This document shows positions 24,768-31,722 of a stretch of DNA of 35,114 nucleotides, in pieces (position 1 is the first letter of the stretch; every line of letters begins with the position of its first letter). The notes beneath the pieces are model-generated. The model saw only the letters and a program-made list of their open reading frames with translations. It was not told the DNA's origin and ran no database searches. Origin of the DNA: a virus; the IMG/VR virus record IMGVR_UViG_3300023196_001683, positions 1-35,114 of that record; one strand, 5' to 3'. The translations under genes and the position numbers were made by a program.

Positions 24768-26834
24768 CCTACGTTTTCTACCAAACATTTTAGTTATATT
24801 AGTTACTAGATACTCTGAAGCAAGACTATGTGAAGGTTCAGAAACAATTTCGGAGTCATACCTCTCTTCTATAGAGAACATTAACTGCATGAATGCCATT
24901 ACTCTATCGAAGTTTCCTAGTCTATGATATTGAATTAATTCTTCTAACAATCCTGCTGAAGGTATTAAATCCATATTATAAATCATACTTCCGTCTTCGT
25001 TTTTACCTCTTTCTGTCCATAACCATCTGAGTATAAATTTCTCTCCTGCATCTTTCATTTTGTCATTCATATGACATCCTTTTATACGAGCTACAGTAGA
25101 TTTTTGTATTACTTTAGAAATAACATTATCAGGTTGATCAGAAAGTAGCGCAAGCTTACCTCTTCTTTTAAAGTAAGACATAACTTCTCCCCTGTCATTC
25201 TCAAACATTATTTGTGCTCCTCCATAATATTCAGATAATAGCTCTAAATTTCTATTATAAATTTCAATATTATCTGGTCTTCCTACATACTCTGCTACAA
25301 TTTCATCATACCCATGATCAAACTTTTGAAATGATTTATATACATAACAAGCATTTAATGATTTACTTCCTGATTTATCGAAAGCAACAGGGTCTAATCC
25401 TATCTTATATAAACCAAAAGGTATGTCTTCTGGGGGATGTTGATATACTACAATACATCCTTCTTGTGGATCTTTTATACTATGAGGATGTTTTATAATA
25501 GGAAATAACTTTTTTGCAAGATCAAGTTTAAATCTAACCTCTCCTTCTTCTTCATAAAGCTCTCCTGGATTTCCTAACTTTTTATACCTGTCATCTGATT
25601 TTAGTTTTGCAAGAACATTGTATAATTCTACTGTTGGAAATATAGATCCTTCGTTCCTTAAGAAAGCTTCTTTTGGATTATGAGGGTGCTGAGTAACCAT
25701 CATATTATAAGCTTTAGGATCTGCTTTTTTCTTTTCTTCTCTTTCTAAATCTATATCTTCAACTGCTTTTTCTCTAAGAGCATTACCCTCTTTATCGACA
25801 AAAGGTTCTCTGTACCAGGCGTCATCTACAAACCAGCCTGCTTCTCCTACTGCGTTTTCATCATATATATTTTCGTATGCTCTTAACCCATAAGCAGAAG
25901 GATTATAAAACATTTCTTCAAAATCTGCGTTTGTACCATTTTTATTATTACACCCTGTTCCATATATAATAGGAATACCAATCATAATGTTACCATCTTT
26001 AAATAGAGGATACGAACGTTGATATGCTTGTAATAATCCTGGCCAATCTCCAGCTTCCTCAAAAAGCATTCGTTCAGCAGTACGTCCTACAGATTTTTGT
26101 GGTGAATCTTTAAATGATAATGCTAGTACTTCAGATTTATATCCTTTTTCAATATTAATCCCTGAGATTTTATCTTTTTCTACGTACCCTGCTTTAAATG
26201 CATCTTGTCTATCGTGTAAAAATCCTTTAGCCCAATCTGTATTTTCATTAATAAAGTTGACCATATTTTTGGTCATCTCCATTGTATTTGCCCAGAAAGT
26301 TTTTTCAAATGCTGCTAATATAGAAATAGAATAAGGAAACCAATTATATTTCCAAGCCATACCGAAAGCATTCTTGTATGAAAACCCCTTACGTCTGGCT
26401 TTTACAACGATCATTCCCTGACCATTTTGTTCAGCTTGTTCTAGCTCATGGTACCAGTAATAGTCCATGTCTAAAAATTTAGGAAAAGTATCTATCTTTC
26501 TTTGGCGTTTACCGTCATTTACAGTAGCAAGAATACGCCCAAAATTTAAATAAGCGTAGTGCTCTCCTGTTATACGAACACCTCCTACAGTATATCCGTT
26601 CTTACATCTCGCTTCCTCTTTATCCCAGAATTCAATGTACTCAGAAGTTCCCATAGGAGCATGAGTATACACCCCATGCTTTAGAAAATACTTAGAAGTT
26701 TCACTAAAAATTTCAGTGTTAATAAATTTTAAATAATTCTGATTTGTATGTCTTACAGGATTATCCTTATATTGTTCTAAGTCTTCCCAAGGTTGAGCAA
26801 TTATTATATCGGATCGTCTGTGTTTATCTTCCAT
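24765..26834 (-). CDS. terL: Terminase large subunit
   Basis: The 689-residue DNA-packaging motor carries both ATPase and nuclease signatures. KARRKGFSYK (145-154) is a terminase-style deviant Walker A, and MLFEEAGD (256-263) a Walker B with adjacent catalytic Glu. The C-terminal RNase H-like nuclease shows KIGLDPVAFD (Asp481) and MFENDRGE (Glu545/Asp547) as metal-ligand candidates. The N-terminal YW/EEARCKNGYTVGG...GEHYAYLNFGR region resembles terminases of Bacteroidota phages. The gene overlaps the 3' end of the UVR-motif gene by 31 bases and is followed by portal. It should act at the procapsid vertex. Confidence 0.9.
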   Translation of the reverse strand: MEDKHRRSDIIIAQPWEDLEQYKDNPVRHTNQNYLKFINTEIFSETSKYFLKHGVYTHAPMGTSEYIEFWDKEEARCKNGYTVGGVRITGEHYAYLNFGRILATVNDGKRQRKIDTFPKFLDMDYYWYHELEQAEQNGQGMIVVKARRKGFSYKNAFGMAWKYNWFPYSISILAAFEKTFWANTMEMTKNMVNFINENTDWAKGFLHDRQDAFKAGYVEKDKISGINIEKGYKSEVLALSFKDSPQKSVGRTAERMLFEEAGDWPGLLQAYQRSYPLFKDGNIMIGIPIIYGTGCNNKNGTNADFEEMFYNPSAYGLRAYENIYDENAVGEAGWFVDDAWYREPFVDKEGNALREKAVEDIDLEREEKKKADPKAYNMMVTQHPHNPKEAFLRNEGSIFPTVELYNVLAKLKSDDRYKKLGNPGELYEEEGEVRFKLDLAKKLFPIIKHPHSIKDPQEGCIVVYQHPPEDIPFGLYKIGLDPVAFDKSGSKSLNACYVYKSFQKFDHGYDEIVAEYVGRPDNIEIYNRNLELLSEYYGGAQIMFENDRGEVMSYFKRRGKLALLSDQPDNVISKVIQKSTVARIKGCHMNDKMKDAGEKFILRWLWTERGKNEDGSMIYNMDLIPSAGLLEELIQYHRLGNFDRVMAFMQLMFSIEERYDSEIVSEPSHSLASEYLVTNITKMFGRKRR

Positions 26835-27097
26835 TTAGTAGTTTGAAATAAGTGACTAAGTTTGTTTTTGGCTTCCTTCCTTTCAATCTGTGCCTTTAAA
26901 TCTCTTAACTCTGCACATTTTTCATAATCTTCTTTTTCAATAAAATATTCCATAATATTATCTATAGAATCTAAATCATCAAAGCCTTCTGGTAACCAAA
27001 AACCTTCTGATTTTTCAAAGTCCTCATAAGTCTTACGCCCTGTTACTAATAAAAAAGCATTATACATAGCCATGTGTAACGCTTCTTGATTTTCCAT
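26804..27097 (-). CDS. Small UVR-motif protein upstream of terminase
   Basis: I use the ATG at 27097 (MENQEALH). A GTG at 27130 is also in frame but would overlap the preceding gene by 17 bases. The 97-residue product contains EKEDYEKCAELRDLKAQIERKE-type sequence near residues 56-77, which matches the UvrB/UvrC (UVR) motif, a short helical hairpin used for protein-protein contacts. Its 3' end overlaps the terminase start by 31 bases, so the two are translationally coupled. The position immediately before terL is where a small terminase subunit often lies, but I see no helix-turn-helix, so that identity is only a possibility. Confidence 0.6.
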   Translation of the reverse strand: MENQEALHMAMYNAFLLVTGRKTYEDFEKSEGFWLPEGFDDLDSIDNIMEYFIEKEDYEKCAELRDLKAQIERKEAKNKLSHLFQTTKWKINTDDPI

Positions 27098-27113
27098 TAT
27101 TTTTTTAACTTCA

Positions 27114-27245
27114 TTATTTTCCTTGTCCACGGTATTTTTTTATATAGTTTTTAGAAGTTTTTGAATTAGATGTCTTGCTCTTTGCATGCACACCTGGCCT
27201 TTTCTTTTTAGCTGGTTTTGTAAATGTATATACTTTGACTGCCAT
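27114..27245 (-). CDS. Tiny basic protein (43 aa)
   Basis: The frame starts with ATG at 27245, forming TAATG with the end of the preceding gene, and stops at TAA 27116-27114. The product, 43 residues, starts MAVKVYTFTKPAKKKRPG and is very rich in Lys, Ser and Thr, with an overall strong positive charge. It fits tightly between two supported genes. Short basic proteins of this type may bind nucleic acid or the terminase, but nothing specific can be claimed. Confidence 0.5.
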   Translation of the reverse strand: MAVKVYTFTKPAKKKRPGVHAKSKTSNSKTSKNYIKKYRGQGK

Positions 27246-27706
27246 TAGTTCACAATCATATATTCCATTAAACACTCTGCTGATGTAGTCGCTGAAAACA
27301 CTATATCAATATTTCCTGCCCACGGAATAAACATCCAGTCGTCTTTTTCTAACATACCTATAACGAAATCACAAGGACTAGACCCCTCAATAGTGGGAGC
27401 GTATGAAGACCCATCTAGTTTTATTTTTAAAGTAACGTTATCTGCTTCTACGTTTTTAACGTATAAATAGTTCTTATAAAAGTTTGTACCAGGAGTAGTT
27501 ACTCCTGTAGATCTTGTTACTCCTTTATCAGTAGCTTGAATTGCATACAGTCCTCCCGATGCAATTGTTACTCTCATTAATCCTGTAGTTGCATTACATC
27601 CATCTCCGTATGGAGCTTTAGCTAGATTTTTACTAATGTTAAAATTTATCTGATCACTTACTAGATCTGTAGTAGCTAGTGTGAATTTTGCGTTTGTTGT
27701 TGCCAT
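27245..27706 (-). CDS. Small putative virion protein, MAT-paralog family, copy 3
   Basis: The 153-residue product starts MATTNAKFTLATTDLVSDQ and carries the family's YLYVKNVEADNVT segment, then KDDWMFIPWAGNIDIVF and the C-terminal CLMEYMIVN. It is clearly related to the adjacent pair at 2720-3094 and 3120-3506 but lies about 24 kb away, near the terminase. It is longer than the others by an insertion around residues 25-75 (including GVTRSTGVTTPGTNF). As a dispersed copy it could be expressed at a different time or sit at a different virion site. Function unknown. Confidence 0.7.
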   Translation of the reverse strand: MATTNAKFTLATTDLVSDQINFNISKNLAKAPYGDGCNATTGLMRVTIASGGLYAIQATDKGVTRSTGVTTPGTNFYKNYLYVKNVEADNVTLKIKLDGSSYAPTIEGSSPCDFVIGMLEKDDWMFIPWAGNIDIVFSATTSAECLMEYMIVN

Positions 27707-27728
27707 TGTTTTTTACTTTTATTGGTTT

Positions 27729-28199
27729 TTATTTATGTTCTCTATGTTCGTAAACAGTTCTTCCATTTTTCTTTAAAGCTACTGTTAACTTTTTTCTATT
27801 AGGTCTATGTGTTACAAAACTTACATGGATCCAATTAGGATTTTCATCATTACCAAACTCCCATATCAATTGATCAAACATTAAATTATCTTTTATGTAA
27901 TGATACATTTCAGCATTTGTTTTATGCCCATACGTATCATCTAGATCTAAAGCTTGGCCTTTCATGTGTTGTGAATTTTTAGATCCACCTATAGCTGTGT
28001 TTACAGGCTCTCCTCTAAACATGCTAGTTATTTTTATTGGTCCTCCAACCCATTCTCTTAATGGCTCAAAGAAATATTCAGCAATATCTTGCATGCACTT
28101 TAATTGATCTGGACCAGGAATGTTATCTAACCCTCTCCTTAAAGCTGTAGCACTTGTAGTTGCTTCTTTGTAACTTATGTGTTGACTTATATTTTTCAT
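27729..28199 (-). CDS. M15-family peptidase, endolysin candidate
   Basis: The 156-residue product shows the zinc-peptidase M15 (VanY/D-Ala-D-Ala carboxypeptidase-like) signature. It has SQHMKGQALDLD with H78 and D85, and WIHVS with H125, the three metal ligands; TSMFRGEPVN at about 59-68 precedes them in the typical 'S.YR...N' position. Such single-domain enzymes cleave peptidoglycan cross-links or stem peptides and serve as phage endolysins. No signal peptide is present, so export would need a holin; holin-like genes lie at the left end of the window. The surrounding genes are non-structural, consistent with a lysis or infection role. Confidence 0.85.
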   Translation of the reverse strand: MKNISQHISYKEATTSATALRRGLDNIPGPDQLKCMQDIAEYFFEPLREWVGGPIKITSMFRGEPVNTAIGGSKNSQHMKGQALDLDDTYGHKTNAEMYHYIKDNLMFDQLIWEFGNDENPNWIHVSFVTHRPNRKKLTVALKKNGRTVYEHREHK

Positions 28200-28203
28200 A
28201 TTT

Positions 28204-28752
28204 TTAATTTGGGTCTTCTCTGTTACCTTTCATCCGCTGTCCCCGTAGAGAAGCTGCTGTTTGTTGTTCTTTTTCAACTTGAGCTCTTACTTTATGTAAA
28301 GATTCAACAATACCTCCAATAGATTTCAAAGAATTAGTTATATCACTTGGTTTATATACAGGCTTATCTCTGGAATCTCGTTCAGATAAATCAACATGTT
28401 GTAGATAAACAGTTAAGTTATCTACTGTACTTAAAGATGCCATCAGTAATCTCATTGATGGAGTTTCTTGCAGTACCATATATTTTTTCATTGCTGAGCG
28501 GACTTGGGGACAAGGCTCGTAAGCCTCATCCTTTAAGAAGTCCTTAGCAACAACAGCATGTAACTCACCTTCTGATATTCCAGATCTATAAATAGATTTA
28601 TAGTCTGATACGAAATAGACATAACTAAGTTCGGCCATAGCTACTTCTTTATGTTCAGAACTGTCACGATCCCATATCTCTTTAAATTCAGGAATTAAAA
28701 GAGCTTCAGGAGATATAACTACTATCCTGTTCTGTAAATCAAATAAATTCAC
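28204..28752 (-). CDS. Conserved hypothetical phage protein
   Basis: The 182-residue product begins MNLFDLQNRIVVISPEALLIPEFKEIWDRD and is mostly alpha-helical. The N-terminal segment with 'P.LL..PE.K.IWDRD' and 'Y.YFVSDYKS' looks like a family I have seen in crAss-like and other Bacteroidota phage genomes, without a known function. The C-terminal ~35 residues are charged (EKEQQTAASLRGQRMKG). It overlaps the upstream gene by 14 bases and lies five bases before the M15 peptidase. Family recognition is by memory of similar sequences and may be wrong. Confidence 0.6.
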   Translation of the reverse strand: MNLFDLQNRIVVISPEALLIPEFKEIWDRDSSEHKEVAMAELSYVYFVSDYKSIYRSGISEGELHAVVAKDFLKDEAYEPCPQVRSAMKKYMVLQETPSMRLLMASLSTVDNLTVYLQHVDLSERDSRDKPVYKPSDITNSLKSIGGIVESLHKVRAQVEKEQQTAASLRGQRMKGNREDPN

Positions 28753-28954
28753 GTTCGTCTTCTATGTCTTTCTCTCTAGTTAAGTTTAACTCGTAGTCTA
28801 ACTCTTCTTTTTGAACTACAAGTTTAAATGTTGCCTCTGGATTTCTATCTACATTACAATTTTCTCCAAAATACCCGTAGATAAATGCCTGAACTATCTC
28901 AGGACTGTCAGATTTAACAGTGACCTCAACTATATGAGAATCTTTGTTTGCCAT
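28739..28954 (-). CDS. Small acidic hypothetical protein (71 aa)
   Basis: The product starts MANKDSHIVEVTVKSD, with a short beta-alpha-beta pattern and an acidic C-terminal helix ending EKDIEDEREFI. The start forms TAATG with the stop of the groES-like gene, so it is translationally coupled. Its stop overlaps the following gene's start by 14 bases. No motif is recognisable. The coupling to a co-chaperonin gene could mean a chaperone-related or head-assembly role, but this is only context. Confidence 0.55.
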   Translation of the reverse strand: MANKDSHIVEVTVKSDSPEIVQAFIYGYFGENCNVDRNPEATFKLVVQKEELDYELNLTREKDIEDEREFI

Positions 28955-29244
28955 TACTCTATTATTTTAGCAAATAAACTATATTCTTTAAATACGTGAT
29001 ATACAATATTTTTATATACAGTTGGTTGACTTCCATGTGGAGGTAATAGAACATGATCTCCTGCCTCAAAGTTTTTGACAGCTGGTCCTACACTTACTAT
29101 TTCTCCGTAAAGCTCTGAATGTTCTCTAGCTACTTCTTCAGAAACTATAATTCCTGATTTAGTTTCTTTTGAAGGTGGTTCTACGTAAACTAGGATGTTA
29201 TCATCTACTAGTTTAATATGATTCTCTGTTTCGTTTCTTTTCAT
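28954..29244 (-). CDS. groES: GroES-like co-chaperonin
   Basis: The 96-residue product is the normal length of a GroES/Cpn10 subunit. It shows the family's order of motifs: VDDNILVYVEPP near the start, SGIIV (mobile-loop end), YGEIVSVGPAVKNFEAGDHVLL in the beta core and SLFAKIIE at the end. GroES caps a GroEL ring to fold proteins; phage versions such as T4 gp31 help fold the capsid protein. No GroEL gene is visible here, so it would act with the host's GroEL. It is preceded by the zinc-ribbon gene and followed by a coupled small ORF. Confidence 0.85.
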   Translation of the reverse strand: MKRNETENHIKLVDDNILVYVEPPSKETKSGIIVSEEVAREHSELYGEIVSVGPAVKNFEAGDHVLLPPHGSQPTVYKNIVYHVFKEYSLFAKIIE

Positions 29245-29254
29245 TTCTTATTTT

Positions 29255-29581
29255 TTACCATTTACCTAAAGGACACTTTTTTTCTGGAGCATAAACGTTC
29301 TGTGGAAATGCACATCCGCACTGACCACACTTATACCCTCTGTGTACTTTATCATTTTTATTAGTTTCAGCTATAGCTGATTGTCTTTGTTTAATAGTCC
29401 TGCCATCAGGAAGCACTCGGTTGAAAATTTTCCAGATGCCTGACGCCACAAGCTCAGGACACTTGCCGCATATTTCAGCTCTAGTGTCTGCTAATGCTTG
29501 GACTCCATCAGGAAGACCTTCTTCACTGATAGCAGCATAGTAATTAGACCAACCATCTACAATATTTTTAAATACTCCCAT
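29255..29581 (-). CDS. Zinc-ribbon-like phage protein
   Basis: I chose the ATG at 29581 (MGVFKNIVDGW), four bases after the upstream stop; a start 60 bases further upstream overlaps that gene in a different frame. The 108-residue product has two Cys pairs: CGKCPEL, then CGQCGCAFPQN followed by KKCPLGKW at the very end. The CxxC...CxxCxC...C spacing and CPLGKW terminus resemble a conserved small phage family with a zinc ribbon. Zinc binding is inferred; function is unknown. It lies in the same tight operon as groES. Confidence 0.65.
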   Translation of the reverse strand: MGVFKNIVDGWSNYYAAISEEGLPDGVQALADTRAEICGKCPELVASGIWKIFNRVLPDGRTIKQRQSAIAETNKNDKVHRGYKCGQCGCAFPQNVYAPEKKCPLGKW

Positions 29582-29585
29582 AAAA

Positions 29586-29870
29586 TTAGAATCTAGGTCC
29601 TGTATCAGGAGATAATCCTCCAGTTCTTGTAGGAGATTCACATGAAGTATCTACATTAGCTAGCATTTCATCAAATGTACCTGATTTAGCTTCTGCAATA
29701 AAAAGCTTAAACTGTGCTTTTGTAAATGAAGTGTATCCTTCCTCTTTTCCTCCAACAACTACTTCGTCAGATTCTAGACTCATGTCAACTGCTGGGCAAG
29801 TTTTACAATTTGCGCAGAATGTCATTTGGATAGTTTCTTCAGTTACTACTCTATTCTTAATTCCTTTCAT
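29586..29870 (-). CDS. Small Cys-containing hypothetical protein (94 aa)
   Basis: The product begins MKGIKNRVVTEETIQMTFCANCKTCPAVD, with CxxCxxC-like spacing near residues 19-25 that could bind metal. A C-terminal part is rich in Ser, Thr and Gly (TRTGGLSPDTG). It is followed within four bases by the zinc-ribbon gene, which has a similar cysteine pattern, so the two may be functionally linked. The N-terminal Cys cluster and the disordered-looking tail are the only distinctive features. Confidence 0.55.
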   Translation of the reverse strand: MKGIKNRVVTEETIQMTFCANCKTCPAVDMSLESDEVVVGGKEEGYTSFTKAQFKLFIAEAKSGTFDEMLANVDTSCESPTRTGGLSPDTGPRF

Positions 29871-29871
29871 A

Positions 29872-30135
29872 CTATAATCCTTTTAATAGATCAGCTACTT
29901 TATTCTCTAACTCTTTACGAGTTTTTTTGTCAAATAAAGGCGTTACAACATCTCCTCCTACAGATAAAGACTGTAATATGATGCTTGCTTTTCTCATTTT
30001 TAATTCAGACATCTGCGCATGTTTTGCAAATTCTGTTGCTTCTTTATGTTCTTCCATTTGTTCTGGTGAAACATATTGGCCTCCTTCAGGAGCTACCATT
30101 TGTGGCGCTGGACCAACCTGTGCTGTTGTACTCAT
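29872..30135 (-). CDS. Small Met/Ala/Glu-rich hypothetical protein (87 aa)
   Basis: The product starts MSTTAQVGPAPQMVAPEGGQ with a flexible Pro/Gly-rich N-terminus, then a charged helical region ending NKVADLLKGL. Its start overlaps the end of the preceding gene by four bases (ATGA), indicating translational coupling. It has no membrane segment. The layout (disordered start, helix end) resembles assembly cofactors or virion-associated peptides, but no motif identifies it. Confidence 0.5.
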   Translation of the reverse strand: MSTTAQVGPAPQMVAPEGGQYVSPEQMEEHKEATEFAKHAQMSELKMRKASIILQSLSVGGDVVTPLFDKKTRKELENKVADLLKGL

Positions 30136-30344
30136 TTTAATTTTTTGATTTGATTAATAATAATTTCAGTTTCATGTAGTTTCTTAGCTTGATCTAAAAT
30201 TTTTGAGCTAAGATCTACAGTTGGTTGGTTTTTGATTTCAGAAAGTTCTTGCTGATCCTCGATCAGCTCTGATAGATCTTTCTGTTGGGCTGCTTTCATA
30301 CTTTCGTAAAAACGCTTAGCCATCTCTTGCGAGTCTTTTGTCAT
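30132..30344 (-). CDS. Small coiled-coil protein (70 aa)
   Basis: The product is almost entirely alpha-helical and charged: MTKDSQEMAKRFYESMKAAQ at the start, then DLSELIEDQQELSEI and ILDQAKKLHETEIIINQI. It lies one base downstream of the HU-like gene and overlaps the next gene as ATGA. Its size and charge suit a small oligomeric assembly factor or anti-repressor-type peptide. No specific family is recognised. Confidence 0.5.
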   Translation of the reverse strand: MTKDSQEMAKRFYESMKAAQQKDLSELIEDQQELSEIKNQPTVDLSSKILDQAKKLHETEIIINQIKKLK

Positions 30345-30345
30345 T

Positions 30346-30636
30346 TTAATAAACTTTATTTCGTATGGACCAAAGATACTTAATTTTTTTAATTAAAGTC
30401 AAGTCTTTTCCCATTTTTTTTCTAAGTCCTTTTATATACCCTTTTAAAAGACCATTAATTCTCCCACGTTTAATTCTAAAGGTTCCAAAGGAATGCAATA
30501 AAACCCCTCCTGGATCATCTTTTTGAATAGACTGCTTTACATGCCTAAACTGAGATCTAACCACGGTTTTAACTACAATCTCTGGGAGATTATACTTCTC
30601 ACTTAAGTCTTTAATAAAACTTGATTGTCTGTCCAT
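30346..30636 (-). CDS. HU/IHF-like DNA-binding protein
   Basis: The 96-residue product follows the bacterial HU/IHF layout: an N-terminal helical pair (SEKYNLPEIVVKTVVRSQF), then a beta-arm region beginning GGVLLHSFGTFRIKRGRI, equivalent to the conserved '+-G-FGTF' strand of HU/IHF. The C-terminal extension is strongly basic (KGYIKGLRKKMGKDLTL...). Proteins of this kind bend or coat DNA and occur in many Bacteroidota phages. It overlaps the upstream gene by 26 bases and is followed by the coiled-coil gene. It probably acts in genome organisation or gene control. Confidence 0.7.
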   Translation of the reverse strand: MDRQSSFIKDLSEKYNLPEIVVKTVVRSQFRHVKQSIQKDDPGGVLLHSFGTFRIKRGRINGLLKGYIKGLRKKMGKDLTLIKKIKYLWSIRNKVY

Positions 30637-30841
30637 CGCTATCCATTATAAAAGCTACATCCATTCCTGAGTATCTTTTAAGTTCATCTAATGCAGATAA
30701 GCCTAGCTCTTCTTTAAGAGCAGATGCTGATCCTATATCTAATACTACTAATTCAGGGCGTTCTTCATATTTAAAAATAAAATCCCTCAGCATAATTGTA
30801 ATATGATCTTCTATCGTTGTGTCCTGCTCTATATTATTCAT
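30611..30841 (-). CDS. Small hypothetical protein (76 aa)
   Basis: The product starts MNNIEQDTTIEDHITIML and contains ELVVLDIGSASALKEELG, an alternating beta-alpha pattern, then SGMDVAFIMDSDGQTIKFY. It overlaps both neighbours (8 bases with the winged-helix-like gene, 26 bases with the HU-like gene), which implies coupled translation. I recognise no domain. The LVVLDIGSASAL segment is reminiscent of nucleotide-fold strands, but too short to claim anything. Confidence 0.5.
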   Translation of the reverse strand: MNNIEQDTTIEDHITIMLRDFIFKYEERPELVVLDIGSASALKEELGLSALDELKRYSGMDVAFIMDSDGQTIKFY

Positions 30842-31205
30842 AGTCTTTTATTTTAAACACAAAAGATAATGAGACCTCTTTTTCATTCTTAGGTATCTCT
30901 ATTCTTTTATTTAATTCTAATTGTTTGGTTTCAGAATTGAGCACTAAAACCCCCTTGTTCTTAAAGTACTTTATATAGTTATCTAAATTAGAATGAGTTT
31001 TGAATCCTAGACGTTTACGAACAACAGTCCTTGCTTGAGTACCAAACCTATCTAATTCCACTAAATCCCCCTTCAACTCCATAAATGCCGAAAGCACATC
31101 TATCTCTCGTTGAGTTAACGGATCTGGCAATATGACATTTATCAATTTTAGATACTTCGGGTAAAATGCAGAACTTTTTAATACTTCTTTCTTTACTCTC
31201 TTCAT
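30834..31205 (-). CDS. Winged-helix-like protein, first gene of the leftward block
   Basis: The 123-residue product has a strongly basic N-terminus (MKRVKKEVLKSSAFYPK) and a central region DPLTQREIDVLSAFMELKGD...RFGTQARTVVRKRLGF...NLDNYIKYFKNKGVL. That order (helix, 'L..RE..VLSAFM', a second helix, then NL..YI..LK..G) resembles winged-helix DNA-binding proteins. It is the most upstream gene of the leftward block, 25 bases downstream of a consensus TAnnTTTG box. A regulator of the block or a DNA-end protein is plausible. Domain call by pattern only. Confidence 0.6.
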   Translation of the reverse strand: MKRVKKEVLKSSAFYPKYLKLINVILPDPLTQREIDVLSAFMELKGDLVELDRFGTQARTVVRKRLGFKTHSNLDNYIKYFKNKGVLVLNSETKQLELNKRIEIPKNEKEVSLSFVFKIKDYE

Positions 31206-31230
31206 TATATATTCATATAGTTATACTTTA

Positions 31231-31261
31231 CAAATATATAATATTTATATTTAGTATGCAA
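31231..31261 (-). promoter_or_regulatory. Consensus Bacteroidota promoter for the leftward block
   Basis: On the minus strand TATATTTG (31238-31231) matches TAnnTTTG and TTG (31261-31259) lies 20 bases upstream, within the normal Bacteroidota spacing of about 19-21. The box is followed by TAA, as in the other two strong boxes in this window, and the first start codon is 25 bases downstream at 31205. This is the best-supported promoter of the window and should drive the small-gene to packaging operon. Confidence 0.7.
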
Positions 31262-31299
31262 CTATATATGTAAGTATTTGAGTAGCTATGAGTAGAGAC

Positions 31300-31541
31300 A
31301 CAACACCTTATCCCTCCCGCAAGTGTGTTGTTGAATTCCCAGAAAACCTCAGGAGAGGGGGAGCTGCCTAAAGCTCCATTCTAGACTGAGTTTCTACCTC
31401 AGTCCATACCCGCTAATTAAAGTGGATGGTGTATGTAGTCTTAAAGAAGTACATACATAAGACGTAGTTGCACCGCTTCATATCATTGTTTTTCTTGGCG
31501 ATGTGTCCCTATACACTTAAATAGGTGATGGGACAAAAGTA
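31300..31541. other. Structured intergenic region between the divergent blocks, strand uncertain
   Basis: This gene-free stretch (31206-31722 overall) contains a train of perfect stems: ACAACAC/GTGTTGT (31300-31331), CCTC/GAGG (31347-31358), GGAGCT/AGCTCC (31360-31377), GACTGAG/CTCAGTC (31384-31404), GTATGTA/TACATAC (31431-31456) and TGTCCC/GGGACA (31504-31535). The GTCTTA/TAAGAC stem (31438-31463) is mutually exclusive with GTATGTA/TACATAC, as in a switching RNA. On the minus strand TACTTTTG (31541-31534) fits TAnnTTTG and would start a transcript right at the TGTCCC/GGGACA stem. The RNA could therefore be a minus-strand leader or small RNA, or a plus-strand one. A 27-codon frame at 31288-31371 is the only coding hint. 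The rest of the stretch is A/T-rich. Confidence 0.35.
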
Positions 31542-31654
31542 CAAAAAAAATATTATAAAAAAAATTATAGATAAGAAAATTAAAAAATAAGTGTCAGTAA
31601 TCGAGCGTTTAACCCACTACTAAACAAACTCCCCCGCTAAATTCTGGACGGAAA

Positions 31655-31712
31655 CTACCCCCGTGCCTTAAAGAGAGAGTGATTCTCCAACCTCGGGTAG
31701 CGTAACTCTTAA
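31655..31712 (+). promoter_or_regulatory. Pseudoknot-like leader before 31723
   Basis: Two interleaved stems can form: CTACCC/GGGTAG (31655-31660 with 31695-31700) and TTAAAGAG/CTCTTAA (31668-31675 with 31706-31712, one A bulged). Their order is a-b-a'-b', the arrangement of an H-type pseudoknot with loops of 7, 19 and 5 nucleotides, which looks feasible. It ends 10 bases before the ATG at 31723, a position typical of RNA elements that control translation. The evidence is pairing in one sequence only. Confidence 0.35.
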
Positions 31713-31722
31713 ACCAATTGAT

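Noticed and set aside
31288-31371. 27-codon frame (MSRDTTPYPSRK...)
   Set aside because: Covers perfect stems, is very short, and has no convincing upstream signal.
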